A stretch of DNA of 64,000 nt, taken from contig CANJLL010000003.1 in the NCBI GenBank assembly GCA_947475545.1, positions 124,001 through 188,000 on the forward strand, written 5' to 3'. This stretch comes from Chloroflexota bacterium (lineage in GTDB: Bacteria > Chloroflexota > Limnocylindria > Limnocylindrales > CSP1-4). Below, one piece after another: positions 26,729-35,367 of this stretch. The translations under genes and the position numbers were made by a program. Below the pieces are notes generated by a model that was not told the origin of the DNA, did no database searches, and saw only the letters and a list, made by a program, of their open reading frames with translations. How positions within the stretch are numbered: the first letter of the stretch is position 1; each line of letters opens with the position of its first letter.

Positions 26729-28105
26729 GTGCCGACCACGGGGCTCGCCCGGGCCGTGCACTCGCAGCGCTTTCCCGTGAACCGCGATGTCGGGCTGCTC
26801 TTCCTCTCGCGCTCGCTGCGGATGTTCGCGAACGGGTCGGCGGTCCTGGTCCTGGTGCTCTACCTGGCGGCGCTTGGGTTCGACGGGGCCGCGATCGGGT
26901 TGCTGCTCACCCTGACCCTGATGGGCGGCACCCTGCTCAGCCTGATCCTGACCACCCGTGCCGACGGCTGGGGCCGCCGCCGCGTGCTGATCCTGGGCGG
27001 CGTCCTGATGGCCTTCGCCAGCCTGGCCTTCATCGTCAGCGACAGCTACCCGGTCCTGGTGGTCGCGGCGATCATCGGCATGATCTCGCCGTCGGGCGGG
27101 GACGTGGGCCCATTCCTCCCGATCGAACAGGCGTCACTGAGCCACATCGTCCCGGACCGGTCGCGGACCCCGGCCTTTGGCTGGTACCAGGTCGCCGGCT
27201 CCGTCTCGGCGGGCATCGGCGCGATCGTCGCGGGCACCATCGTCACGGTCCTCAAGGACGCCGGCGTCGGGGAGCTCGACGCCTATCGCGCGGTGATCGG
27301 GATCTCGGTCGTCGTCGGCTTCGTCCTCGCGGGCATGTTCCTCTTCGCCAGCCCCGCCATGGAGGTGGGGCGTGCCAAGGTGCGCGCGGGGAGCCGGTTC
27401 GGGATCCACAAGTCCAAGGGGATCGTCGCCCGCCTGTCCGCGCTGTTCGCCGTGGACTCGTTCGCCAGCGGCCTGATCCCCATGAGCCTGGTGATCTACT
27501 GGATCCACGTCAGGTTTGACGTCCCCGAGCTTGGCCTCGGCGGGATCTCGCTGGGCTTCAACTTCCTGACAGGGATCTCGGCGCCGCTCTCGGTCTGGGT
27601 CTCGCGCCGGATCGGCCTCGTGAACACGATGGTCTTCACGCATATCCCGGCCAGCCTGCTGCTCATCACCATCCCGTACATGCCCACGGCCGAGCTGGCC
27701 GTCGCGGTGGTGCTGATCCGGGCGATGATCACCCAGATGGACGTGCCGGTTCGCCAGAGCTACACGATGGCGGTGGTGGAGCCCGACGAGCGGTCCGCGA
27801 CGGCCGGGGTCACGAACATGGTCCGCAGCCTGAGCCAGGCGGCCGGCCCGGGGATCTCCACGCCGCTCCTGATCGTGGCCTCGACCTGGACGCTGCCCTT
27901 CCTCATCGGTGGGCTCCTGAAGGTGGGCTACGACCTGTCGCTCTGGCGGCTGTTCCGCTCGCGGCCGGCGCCGGAGGAGCGAAAGGCGGTCGAAGCCGCC
28001 GCCGCTGCCGACGCGGCTGCCCAGGTCGACGCCGCCACCCAGGGCGCCAACGCCAACGCCGAAGCCGACGGCGCCCCGGAGGCGCCCACCACGCCGCCGA
28101 CGTGA
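26729..28105 (+). CDS. MFS transporter (tandem copy 1)
   Basis: A 12-helix major-facilitator protein of about 458 residues. The helix 2-3 loop has the MFS pattern TTRADGWGRRRVLILGG; later segments are GMISPSGGDVGPFLPIEQA, FGWYQVAGS and QMDVPVRQSYTMAVVEPDERSA. The C-terminal tail (about 25 residues) is Ala-rich. GTG 26729 is chosen as the first usable start after fhs, but GTG 26756 or 26777 would leave the first helix intact. It lies 10 bases after fhs and overlaps copy 2 (28102) by 4 bases. Substrate unknown; position after fhs does not by itself imply a folate-related substrate. Confidence 0.85.
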   Translation: MPTTGLARAVHSQRFPVNRDVGLLFLSRSLRMFANGSAVLVLVLYLAALGFDGAAIGLLLTLTLMGGTLLSLILTTRADGWGRRRVLILGGVLMAFASLAFIVSDSYPVLVVAAIIGMISPSGGDVGPFLPIEQASLSHIVPDRSRTPAFGWYQVAGSVSAGIGAIVAGTIVTVLKDAGVGELDAYRAVIGISVVVGFVLAGMFLFASPAMEVGRAKVRAGSRFGIHKSKGIVARLSALFAVDSFASGLIPMSLVIYWIHVRFDVPELGLGGISLGFNFLTGISAPLSVWVSRRIGLVNTMVFTHIPASLLLITIPYMPTAELAVAVVLIRAMITQMDVPVRQSYTMAVVEPDERSATAGVTNMVRSLSQAAGPGISTPLLIVASTWTLPFLIGGLLKVGYDLSLWRLFRSRPAPEERKAVEAAAAADAAAQVDAATQGANANAEADGAPEAPTTPPT

Positions 28106-29370
28106 TCGCTGGGCGCCTGGATCTCGATCCAGCGCACGCATACCCGCACCCGCACGCCGAGCGGGACATCCGGATCCTCTTCCTCACCCGCTTCGCGCGG
28201 CTGTACGGGTACGGCGCCGTCGCGGTCATGCTGGTGCTCTATCTCGCGCGGCTGGGCTTCAGCGGCAGCGAGATCGGCCTGCTCCTCAGCCTGACGATGT
28301 TCGGTGACGTGGGGGTCAGCCTCTGGCTCACCACCCACGCCGACCGCTTCGGCCGGCGCCGGACCCTGATCCTGGGCAGCTTCCTCATGGCCGGATCCGG
28401 GCTGGTCTTCGCCGCGAGCTCGCTCTTCCCGGTGCTCCTGGTGGCGGCCACCCTGGGGGTCATCAGCCCGTCCGGCGGGGAGGTCGGGCCGTTCCTGGCG
28501 GTGGAGCAGGCGTCGCTCACCCAATCGGTGGCGTCCGCGCGGCGGACCTCGATCTTTGGCTGGTACAACGTCGTGGGGAGCGTCGCGACGGCGCTGGGCG
28601 CCCTGGTGACGGGCATCGCGATCTCCACCATGATCGGGACGGGAATGGACGCCCTGGATGCCTACCGGGTGATGCTGGTGTCGTACGGCGGGGTGGGTCT
28701 CCTGTTGGCCGCCATGTTCTGGACGGTCTCGGCGGGTGTCGAGGCCCCGGAGCCGGTGGACGGCACGATCGCCGGCCGGCTCGGCCTCCACAAGTCGCGC
28801 GGCGTGATCTTCCGGCTGTCGGCGCTCTTCGTGGTCGATTCCTTCGCCGGGGGGCTGGCCATGCAGAGCCTGCTGGCGTACTGGTTCCACGTCACCTACG
28901 GGGTGTCCGAAGCCGCGCTGGGCGGGATCTTCTTTGGCGCCAACCTGTTGTCCGCCGCGTCGGCGCTGGCGGCGGCCCGGATCGCCAAGCGGATCGGCCT
29001 GATCAACACCATGGTCTTCACGCACCTGCCGTCGAACGTCCTGCTGATCCTGGTGCCATTGATGCCCAACCTGGAGCTGGCGATCCTGGTGCTGCTTCTC
29101 AGGTTCAGCATCAGCCAGATGGATGTCCCCACGCGCCAGAGCTACACCATGGCCGTGGTGGATCCCGACGAGCGCTCGGCCGCGGCCGGCGTGACGGCGA
29201 TCGCGCGCACGGGCGGGGCGGCGCTGGGGCCCAATATCGCGGCGCCGCTCATCGGCGTGGCATCCACCGCGATGATCCCGTTCTTCCTGGCCGGCGCCCT
29301 GAAGATCGCCTACGACATCGCGCTCTGGAAGCTGTTCCGGTCGCGGCCAGCGCCCGAAGAGGTCAAGTAG
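28102..29370 (+). CDS. MFS transporter (tandem copy 2)
   Basis: A 422-residue paralog of the preceding transporter, with the same landmark motifs in the same order: TTHADRFGRRRTLILGS, GVISPSGGEVGPFLAVEQA, IFGWYNVVGS, HKSRGVIFRLSALFVVDSFA and QMDVPTRQSYTMAVVDPDERSA. The C-terminus ends LFRSRPAPEEVK, almost the same as the corresponding region of copy 1 before its extra Ala-rich tail. The pair may act as a heteromer or may have diverged in substrate. GTG start overlaps the previous stop. Confidence 0.88.
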   Translation: MIAGRLDLDPAHAYPHPHAERDIRILFLTRFARLYGYGAVAVMLVLYLARLGFSGSEIGLLLSLTMFGDVGVSLWLTTHADRFGRRRTLILGSFLMAGSGLVFAASSLFPVLLVAATLGVISPSGGEVGPFLAVEQASLTQSVASARRTSIFGWYNVVGSVATALGALVTGIAISTMIGTGMDALDAYRVMLVSYGGVGLLLAAMFWTVSAGVEAPEPVDGTIAGRLGLHKSRGVIFRLSALFVVDSFAGGLAMQSLLAYWFHVTYGVSEAALGGIFFGANLLSAASALAAARIAKRIGLINTMVFTHLPSNVLLILVPLMPNLELAILVLLLRFSISQMDVPTRQSYTMAVVDPDERSAAAGVTAIARTGGAALGPNIAAPLIGVASTAMIPFFLAGALKIAYDIALWKLFRSRPAPEEVK

Positions 29371-29380
29371 GGGCCCGGGC

Positions 29381-29815
29381 GTGCCCATCCTCGTGTCCTA
29401 CTTCTTCCTGGCGGTGGCCGTGACGCTCCTGCTCATGGATGCCACGGGCCAGATGCGGTTCTCGGCGGGCGCGGCCCGGCGCCTGCGGGCGGTGGGGGTC
29501 ATCGTCGCGGGCGGGCCGGGGCTGGCCCCGGTGGCCGCGCTGCTCGCCGGCCGCCTCGAGATGGGCTGGCCGTTCCACCTGATCGCGCTGGCGTACCTGG
29601 GGCTGTTCCTGGCCTGGACGGCGGCGGTGGCGGGCTGGCTGGGTGGCCCGCGCGGCGGTGGCGGCCTGCGCCGGACGGTCTACGCCGCGCTGATCTTCCT
29701 TGCGGCGCTGCCCAGCGCGGCACTCCTGGTCCTGACGCCCTTCGTGGCGATCGCGGGGCTCGGGCTGGCGCGGCCGCACGTGGAGCAGGACGGGCGGGTC
29801 GGTCGCCGCGGCTGA
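29381..29815 (+). CDS. Small membrane protein, unknown function
   Basis: A 144-residue protein with four probable membrane helices (about 4-20, 37-57, 62-87 and 103-127) and little else: ILVSYFFLAVAVTLLLMDA opens it and a Gly/Arg-rich loop (about 88-100) divides the halves. No family is recognised. It starts 10 bases after the second MFS gene with a GTG codon, so it may be the last gene of that transcription unit. Confidence 0.6.
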   Translation: MPILVSYFFLAVAVTLLLMDATGQMRFSAGAARRLRAVGVIVAGGPGLAPVAALLAGRLEMGWPFHLIALAYLGLFLAWTAAVAGWLGGPRGGGGLRRTVYAALIFLAALPSAALLVLTPFVAIAGLGLARPHVEQDGRVGRRG

Positions 29816-29892
29816 CGGGCGGGTCGGCCAGCGCGGTCGATGGGCAGCCACCCGGCCGGGCGGACGCCGGGGAATCTTGGTACCGTCGGGGC

Positions 29893-30282
29893 GTGACAAC
29901 CTTCAGGAAGATGCTCGGCGCGAAGATCCATCGCGCCACGGTGACCCAGGCAGACCTCGACTACGAGGGGAGCCTGACGATCCCGCCCAACCTCCTGGGC
30001 CTGGCCGACATCGCCGAGAACGAGGCGGTCAACGTCTGGAACGTCACGCGCGGGACCCGCTTCGAGACGTATGCCATTCGCGGGGCGGAGGGCTCGCACG
30101 ACATCTGCGCCAACGGAGCGGCGGCCCACCTGGCCCAGCCCGGTGACATCGTGATCGTGGCGACGTTCGTGCTGGTCGCCGAGGCCGACGTGAAGGCGCA
30201 CGAGCCAACGGTCGTCTTCGTCGATTCACACAACCGCCCCACCGGGAAGCGGCGCGAGATCCCCGGGCCGCACCGGGCCTGA
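29893..30282 (+). CDS. panD: Aspartate 1-decarboxylase proenzyme
   Basis: A 129-residue PanD, which makes beta-alanine for pantothenate and CoA. The self-processing site is Gly26-Ser27 in DLDYEGSLTI; Ser becomes the pyruvoyl group. Other family marks are MLGAKIHRATVT, ENEAVNVWNVTRGTRFETY, ICANGAAAHL and GDIVIVATF. GTG 29893 follows the hexamer TACCGT (29881-29886) by 6 bases, so the mRNA is probably leaderless. Other pantothenate genes are not nearby. It converges on the DedA gene. Confidence 0.97.
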   Translation: MTTFRKMLGAKIHRATVTQADLDYEGSLTIPPNLLGLADIAENEAVNVWNVTRGTRFETYAIRGAEGSHDICANGAAAHLAQPGDIVIVATFVLVAEADVKAHEPTVVFVDSHNRPTGKRREIPGPHRA

Positions 30283-30309
30283 CCCGGCCGGAGGCTCCCG
30301 GGCTGCGGG

Positions 30310-30969
30310 CTAGGTTGCTCGCTTCGGGCGGCCCGGCATGCCCAGGCGCCACCAGATGAACGCGACCACCCCCACGACCACCACGACGGCGATTGCCATG
30401 TCGAATGGCTGGAGCGCGTGGCGGATATTGGTCCAGTTGGCACCCAGCTGCTGACCGGCGTACACCAGCGCGATCGACCAGGGGAGCGCGCCCAGCGTGG
30501 AGTACAGGATGAACTTGCCCAGCGGCATGCGCGCCACGCCGGCCGGGAACGAGATGAACGTGCGGACCACGGGCAGCATCCGCGAGAAGAACGCCGTGGC
30601 CGCGCCGTACTTCGTGAAGAAGTGGTCCGCCAGCTCGATCTCGTGCTCCCGGATCAGCAGGTACTTGCCCCATCGCTGCAGGAACGGGCGGCCGCCGTAC
30701 GCCCCGATCGCGTAGCCGACGATGGACCCGACGGTGTTCCCCGCCGTCGCCACAATCACCACGACCCAGAAGAGCCAGGGCCCCTTTGTGAGAGGCTCCA
30801 CCTTGGTCGGGTCGGACACCATGAACCCCCCGAACGGCAGGATCAACTCCGACGGGAGCGGGACCATGGCTGATTCGATGGCCATCGCGAGCCCGACGCC
30901 CAGGTAGCCGATGGCCCCGTACAGGCTGTCGAGGAACGGGATGACGATCTGATCGATGAACGCGAGCAA
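30310..30969 (-). CDS. DedA/SNARE-associated family membrane protein
   Basis: A 219-residue DedA-family protein; members move lipid carriers such as undecaprenyl phosphate or phosphatidylethanolamine across the membrane. Family landmarks are SAMVPLPSELILPFGGFM, GYAIGAYGGRPFLQRWGKYL, then FFTKYGAATAFFSRMLPVVR and FISFPAGVARMPLGKFILY, including the conserved acidic and Arg residues of the re-entrant loops. TTG 30969 is preferred: GGAG lies 7 bases upstream and the protein then starts just before the first amphipathic segment. A TATGCT -10 box (31008-31003 on this strand) is shared symmetrically with the divergent hutH promoter. Confidence 0.93.
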   Translation of the reverse strand: MLAFIDQIVIPFLDSLYGAIGYLGVGLAMAIESAMVPLPSELILPFGGFMVSDPTKVEPLTKGPWLFWVVVIVATAGNTVGSIVGYAIGAYGGRPFLQRWGKYLLIREHEIELADHFFTKYGAATAFFSRMLPVVRTFISFPAGVARMPLGKFILYSTLGALPWSIALVYAGQQLGANWTNIRHALQPFDMAIAVVVVVGVVAFIWWRLGMPGRPKRAT

Positions 30970-31002
30970 GGGATCACTCCAGCACGACCCGGGACGCGCG
31001 CC

Positions 31003-31020
31003 AGCATAGCCGACTATGCT
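31003..31020. promoter_or_regulatory. Symmetric divergent promoter core between dedA and hutH
   Basis: AGCATAGCCGACTATGCT is an inverted repeat of TATGCT with a 6-base centre. Read rightwards, TATGCT (31015-31020) lies 6 bases before the hutH GTG; read leftwards, TATGCT (31008-31003) lies about 33 bases before the dedA TTG. Each copy can serve as a -10 element for one gene. Confidence 0.7.
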
Positions 31021-31026
31021 GCGGCC

Positions 31027-32652
31027 GTGACCCGAACCGATGACGGCCCAATCGTCCTGACGGGGGCGAACCTCACCATCGAAGCGGTCGAAGCGGTCGC
31101 CCGCGGCGGCGCCCGGGTCCGGCTCGGCCGGGGCGCTCGGGGCCGGATGGACGAGGCACACGCGGTCATCGAACGCCTGGTCGCCGAGGGCGCCGTGGTC
31201 TACGGGGTGACGACCGGGTTCGGGGCGCTGGCGGGCACGAGCATCGCCGCGGTGGACACTCGGCGGCTCCAGGAGAACCTGCTGATGAGCCACGCGGCCG
31301 CGGTCGGCGAGCCGCTCCCCGTGGACGTGGTCCGGGCCATGCTCCTGCTCCGCGCCAACACGCTGGCCCTGGGCCACTCCGGCTGCCGGCCACTCATCGT
31401 TGGCCGGATCCTGGACCTCCTTGAGGCCGGCATCCACCCGGTGGTCCCGTCGCGCGGCTCGGTGGGCGCGTCGGGGGACCTCGCGCCGCTGGCCCACCTC
31501 GCGCTGCCGCTGATCGGCCGCGGCCTGGTGACGATGGGGCCCGCGGGCGGCGGTGCCACCAATGGCGGCCCCAACCACCCGGGTCCCGGGATCCCCGCCC
31601 TGGTCGCCCTCGAGGAGGCGGGCCTGGAGCCGCTGGTGCTCGAAGCCAAGGAGGGCCTGGCGCTCCTCAACGGCACCCAGCTGATGAGCGCCATCGGCGC
31701 CCTGCTCCTCGCCGACGCCCGGCGCCTGGTCCGGACCGCCAGCGTGGTGGCTGCCATGTCCGTGGAGGCGCTGCTGGGCACCGACGTCGCCTTTGCCGCC
31801 GCCTACCACCTGGCGCGGCCGCATCCCGGCCAGGTCGCGGTGGCGGCCCAGCTTCGGACCCTCCTGCGCGACAGCCAATGGCAGGCTCATCACCACGCGG
31901 ACCGGCACAAGGTGCAGGACCCGTATTCGCTGCGCTGTGTGCCGCAGGTCCACGGCGCCGTCCGCGACGCGCTGGGCTACCTGGCCGGCGTCCTGGACGT
32001 GGAGATGAACTCGGCCACGGACAACCCGCTGGTCTTCCCCGGTCTGCCGGTGGCCGCCACCGACGCGGTCGGGACCGGCGGCGGGCTGGTCATCTCGGGC
32101 GGCAACTTCCACGGCGAGCCGATCGCGCTGGCGCTGGACTTCGCCAAGCTGGCCATCGCTGAGCTTGGGTCCATCAGCGAGCGGCGCACCGCCCAGCTCC
32201 TGGACCCGCGCCTCAACTCGGGCTTGCCCGCGTTCCTCGCGCCCGCGTCCGGCGTGGAGTCGGGGATGATGATCTACCAGTACACGGCCGCCGCCCTGGT
32301 CTCGGAGAGCAAGGTGCTGGTGCATCCGGCGTCGGCCGACTCCATCCCCACCTCGGCCAACCAGGAGGACCACGTGTCGATGGGATCCATCGCCGCCCTC
32401 CATGCCCGCGACGTGCTGGACAACGTGGAGCGGGTGCTGGCGATCGAGCTGCTGTGCGCGGCGCAGGCGCTGGACCTGCGCGCGACGACGCTCCCAGGGC
32501 TCCGGCCCGGCGCCGGCGTGGCGGAGGGGCTGGCCCGCGTTCGGGCGGTGGTCCCGCACCTGGATCGAGATCGAGAGCCGGGCCCCGACCTGGCCGCCGC
32601 CACGGCCCTGGTCCACGACGGCGCGCTGGCCGCGCTCGCCGGGCCGGCCTGA
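31027..32652 (+). CDS. hutH: Histidine ammonia-lyase
   Basis: A 541-residue HutH that eliminates ammonia from histidine to give urocanate. The MIO cofactor triad Ala148-Ser149-Gly150 is in GSVGASGDLAPLAHLALPL; the N-terminal Tyr motif is VVYGVTTGFGALAG; NGTQLMSAIGALLL, QDPYSLRCVPQVHGA and the C-terminal SADSIPTSANQEDHVSMG are all present. GTG 31027 follows TATGCT by 6 bases, giving a leaderless transcript. The downstream pathway genes hutU (38158) and the formimidoyltransferase and hutI genes (46523 and 47482) are on the same strand but separated by unrelated genes. Confidence 0.97.
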   Translation: MTRTDDGPIVLTGANLTIEAVEAVARGGARVRLGRGARGRMDEAHAVIERLVAEGAVVYGVTTGFGALAGTSIAAVDTRRLQENLLMSHAAAVGEPLPVDVVRAMLLLRANTLALGHSGCRPLIVGRILDLLEAGIHPVVPSRGSVGASGDLAPLAHLALPLIGRGLVTMGPAGGGATNGGPNHPGPGIPALVALEEAGLEPLVLEAKEGLALLNGTQLMSAIGALLLADARRLVRTASVVAAMSVEALLGTDVAFAAAYHLARPHPGQVAVAAQLRTLLRDSQWQAHHHADRHKVQDPYSLRCVPQVHGAVRDALGYLAGVLDVEMNSATDNPLVFPGLPVAATDAVGTGGGLVISGGNFHGEPIALALDFAKLAIAELGSISERRTAQLLDPRLNSGLPAFLAPASGVESGMMIYQYTAAALVSESKVLVHPASADSIPTSANQEDHVSMGSIAALHARDVLDNVERVLAIELLCAAQALDLRATTLPGLRPGAGVAEGLARVRAVVPHLDRDREPGPDLAAATALVHDGALAALAGPA

Positions 32653-32676
32653 TTACCCCAAGCGCGGAGGAGCCGC

Positions 32677-33516
32677 ATGCCGTCGATCCGGATCGTTGAC
32701 GTCACCAACACCGAGGCATTCGGCCTCGTCCCGCCGTGTGCCGACCCCGGCTTTGATCACCGGAGCTGTGACTACTGGGAGAACGCGGAGGCGGGCTCGA
32801 AGGCGGCCCGGCTGGCCTGGCTGCAGGGTGGATCCGGTGGCGCGGGTGGCGGGGCCGGCGCGGCGGGGGCGCCCGCGAAGCCGAAGACCGGCAACCCCTT
32901 CCTCGACGACCTGTCCGACCACGAGCCCACCGCCAACCCGTTCGCGAAGGGCGGTTCGGGTGCCGCCGCGGCCAACCCGTTCGCGCCGGCCGCCGCCGCG
33001 CCGGCTTTCAACCCGTTCGCGCTGGGCGACGACGACCGGCTGGCCGACAACCCGTTCGCGCCCAAGCCCAGGGCGCCCCGCGGCCCGGGTCGCGATGCCC
33101 CACGCAAGCTCCAGCTGCTGGGGCGCGGGTCAGGGGTGTTCGGCTCGTATGCCAAGGTGCTGCTGGTGGACGACCAGCCGGCCGCCTACTGCCAGTTCGG
33201 GCCGCTGACGGCGTACCCGCGGGCGCAGCGGCTGCGCGACCTCTACCCGCAGCTCCCCGCCTCGCCGCTCCCCGCGGTGATCACGTGCATCTCCACGACG
33301 GCGGCGGCGCGCGGCGCGGGCTGGGCGGCGCGCCTGGTGGCGGCGGTCTGCGACGACCTCAACGAACGCGGCTTCGCGGCCATCGAGGCGTACCCGGAGC
33401 GCCGGGCCCGGGTTGATGCGACGCCCTCGGCCACGCCGGAGTTCTGGCTGGCCGCCGGCTTCCGCATCGCGGTGGACGACGAGCGCTACCCGGTGCTGCG
33501 GCGGGAACTGGGGTAG
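32677..33516 (+). CDS. GNAT-family acetyltransferase with five NPF repeats
   Basis: A 279-residue protein. The N-terminus carries PPCADPGFDHRSCDYWE, a Cys/Trp motif seen in some actinobacterial GNAT proteins. Residues about 70-130 are a low-complexity insert with five Asn-Pro-Phe motifs at 73, 87, 100, 112 and 125, a regular 12-14 residue spacing. The C-terminal part resembles a GNAT fold: VLLVDDQPAAYCQFGP, VITCISTTAAARGAGWAARL (the acetyl-CoA loop), GFAAIEAYPER and FWLAAGFRIA. ATG 32677 is preceded by GGAGG-like GCGGAGGAG with 5-base spacing. It follows hutH by 24 bases. Substrate unknown; the NPF insert is the odd feature. Confidence 0.75.
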   Translation: MPSIRIVDVTNTEAFGLVPPCADPGFDHRSCDYWENAEAGSKAARLAWLQGGSGGAGGGAGAAGAPAKPKTGNPFLDDLSDHEPTANPFAKGGSGAAAANPFAPAAAAPAFNPFALGDDDRLADNPFAPKPRAPRGPGRDAPRKLQLLGRGSGVFGSYAKVLLVDDQPAAYCQFGPLTAYPRAQRLRDLYPQLPASPLPAVITCISTTAAARGAGWAARLVAAVCDDLNERGFAAIEAYPERRARVDATPSATPEFWLAAGFRIAVDDERYPVLRRELG

Positions 33517-33524
33517 CTGGATGA

Positions 33525-33875
33525 GCCGTCGCCCACCCCGGGAGCGGCGCCGAATGGCGCAACTGGACCGTGCTCCTGCCGGACGGGACACCGATCGGGC
33601 GGATCGAGGCCACGCTCCACGATGGCATCGCCGAGATCGGCTGCGTCTTCGGGCCCCGCTGGTGGGGCCTGGGCTACGCGACGGAAGCGGTGGGCTGGGT
33701 TGTCGCCGAGGTCGAGCAGCAGGGCTGGGGTCCCTGCTGGGCGGCCGTGGCGTCCGCCAACGCGTCGTCGACCCGCCTGCTCCGCCGCCTGGGCTTCGAG
33801 GCGCGCCAGCCGGGCGGGAGCCCACTTCAGTCATTCGACCCCGGCGACCTCACGTTCGTTCGGACCGCGCGCTGA
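33525..33875 (+). pseudogene. N-terminally truncated RimJ-type acetyltransferase
   Basis: The frame from 33525 reads AEWRNWTVLLPDGTPIGRI, then IGCVFGPRWWGLGYATEAV (acetyl-CoA loop) and NASSTRLLRRLGFEAR, which match the middle and end of RimJ/RimL-type GNAT enzymes. About 60 N-terminal residues are missing: an in-frame TGA lies at 33522-33524, the only start is GTG 33570 inside the fold, and the previous gene ends normally at 33516. Either a decayed copy or a minimal protein of 101 residues from GTG 33570. Confidence 0.65.
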
Positions 33876-33998
33876 GCCGGACCGCGATCTCGCCGACGCC
33901 CCCAGGCGAACCGTCCGCGATGGCCATCACCAGGCTGAACGCCTTGGCCTGCGGTGAGCGCAGGCCTGCGCCGATCAGCGGCCCCAGGCCCCGGTGGT

Positions 33999-34439
33999 CT
34001 ACAGCTGGCCGGCCTCCATCAGTTGCTTGAGGCTGGCCAGGTCGCGCGTGAGCTGGCGGCCGGCCATGATCCCAAGCAGCCCGTCGGCGATCCGGAAGAG
34101 GCCGTCCGGCCGCGCCTCGAACGTGGCGGTGAGGCGGGTTCCGCCATCGACCGGCTCGGTTGCGAACGTGCCCCGGAACGGGAAGGGACCCCCACTCGTG
34201 AGGTAGCCCAGCAGCCGATCCTGCTCGAAGGCCACGATCTCCGAGCGGACGTCGATGGTCCGGCCCATCAGGCGACTCACTTCGTGCGCGACCATGCCCA
34301 GACCCACCGGGCCAGGCGTGAGCAGCTCGCCCGACACCGACGCCGACGCCCAGCGCGTATTGAGCCGAACGTCCGCCAAGACGGCGAAGACGTCCTCCGG
34401 CGATCGCCGAATGACGGTGCTCACCGAGCCGCTGGCCAT
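33999..34439 (-). CDS. SRPBCC-family lipid/ligand-binding protein
   Basis: A 146-residue START-like protein. It begins with the typical strand-helix ASGSVSTVIRRSPEDVFAVLAD, followed by LNTRWASASVSG, a run of beta strands (IDVRSEIVAFEQDRLLGYLT, GTRLTATFEAR) and a C-terminal helix RQLTRDLASLKQLMEAG that closes the cavity, as in polyketide cyclase/SRPBCC proteins. ATG 34439 is used because GGGGAG precedes it by 7 bases; GTG 34445 is less well spaced. It is divergent from the nitrile hydratase operon. Ligand unknown. Confidence 0.85.
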   Translation of the reverse strand: MASGSVSTVIRRSPEDVFAVLADVRLNTRWASASVSGELLTPGPVGLGMVAHEVSRLMGRTIDVRSEIVAFEQDRLLGYLTSGGPFPFRGTFATEPVDGGTRLTATFEARPDGLFRIADGLLGIMAGRQLTRDLASLKQLMEAGQL

Positions 34440-34605
34440 CAGCACGCTCCCCTGACGCTGTCATCGACGGCTTGCGCCACGCACGACTGGCGGGACGGTA
34501 GCCCAGCGTCACCCGGTTGGCAATGGCCGCCCGCCCGGATGCCGCGCCCTCACTGCCTCCGCTGTCTCGCCCGGTACACTCTGCCCGTCCGCACGGGAGC
34601 CCCGA

Positions 34606-35367
34606 ATGAGCAACACGATCCACGACATGGGCGGCATGCACGGCTTTGGCCCCGTGGAGCCCGATGATGACCTTGGCGGCCGCGGCTTCCACGAGGCCTG
34701 GGAGGGCCGGCTCTGGGGGGTGCGGCAGGCCGTGATCCGGAGCGGGAAGCTGAAGCTCCGCCCGGGCGAGAACCGCGGGATCATCGAGACGATGGGCAAC
34801 GCCGCCTACCTGCAGACGCCCTACTACGAGCGGTTCCTCCGCTCCACCATCGACCGGATGGTGGCCCACGGCCTCTTCACGCAGGCGGAGATCGACGCCC
34901 GAACCGCGGCGATCCAGGCGGACCCGGACCTCCCCCTCCCCCGAACCCAGGATCTCGAGGCCGCCGCCGCGGCGCGTGCCAGCCTGGCCAACGCGCCCTG
35001 GCCCAAGCCCGCAGCCGGCGAGCCCGTCTTCGAGGCCGGCCAGGCAGTCCGCGCCCGCAACCTCAACTGGGAGGGCCACAACCGACTGCCGCGCTACGTC
35101 CGCGGCCGCACAGGGATCGTGGAGCGGGTGAACGGCTGGTATGTCATCGAGGATGACCACGCCGAGCGGCTGGGCCGCAACCCGCAGCCCGTCTACACCG
35201 TGGGCTTCGACGGGCGGGAGATCTGGGGGCCCGACGCCGAACCCAACCTGCGCGTCTATCTCGAGCTCTGGGAGGGCTACCTGGAGCCCGCCGACGCAAC
35301 GGCCGAAGCCGCCTTCGGCGCCGAAACCGATACCAAACCCGCCGCCGCACCGGAGGCCAACTCATGA
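34606..35367 (+). CDS. nthB: Nitrile hydratase subunit beta
   Basis: A 253-residue beta subunit of nitrile hydratase, which with the alpha subunit hydrates nitriles to amides. It starts with the characteristic [13 protein letters not shown] and has [19 protein letters not shown]; the C-terminal SH3-like half contains [20 protein letters not shown] and [13 protein letters not shown]. It is about 25-30 residues longer than usual because of an Ala-rich tail and a linker. A TACACT hexamer at 34575-34580 and GGGAG before the ATG indicate a leadered promoter. The order beta-alpha-accessory and 4-base overlaps are typical of cobalt-type operons. Confidence 0.95.
   Translation: MSNTIHDMGGMHGFGPVEPDDDLGGRGFHEAWEGRLWGVRQAVIRSGKLKLRPGENRGIIETMGNAAYLQTPYYERFLRSTIDRMVAHGLFTQAEIDARTAAIQADPDLPLPRTQDLEAAAAARASLANAPWPKPAAGEPVFEAGQAVRARNLNWEGHNRLPRYVRGRTGIVERVNGWYVIEDDHAERLGRNPQPVYTVGFDGREIWGPDAEPNLRVYLELWEGYLEPADATAEAAFGAETDTKPAAAPEANS

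Noticed and set aside
32966..33066. NPF insert as a collagen-like or PE/PPE-type repeat
   Set aside because: No Gly-x-y or PE/PPE pattern; only the NPF tripeptide recurs.
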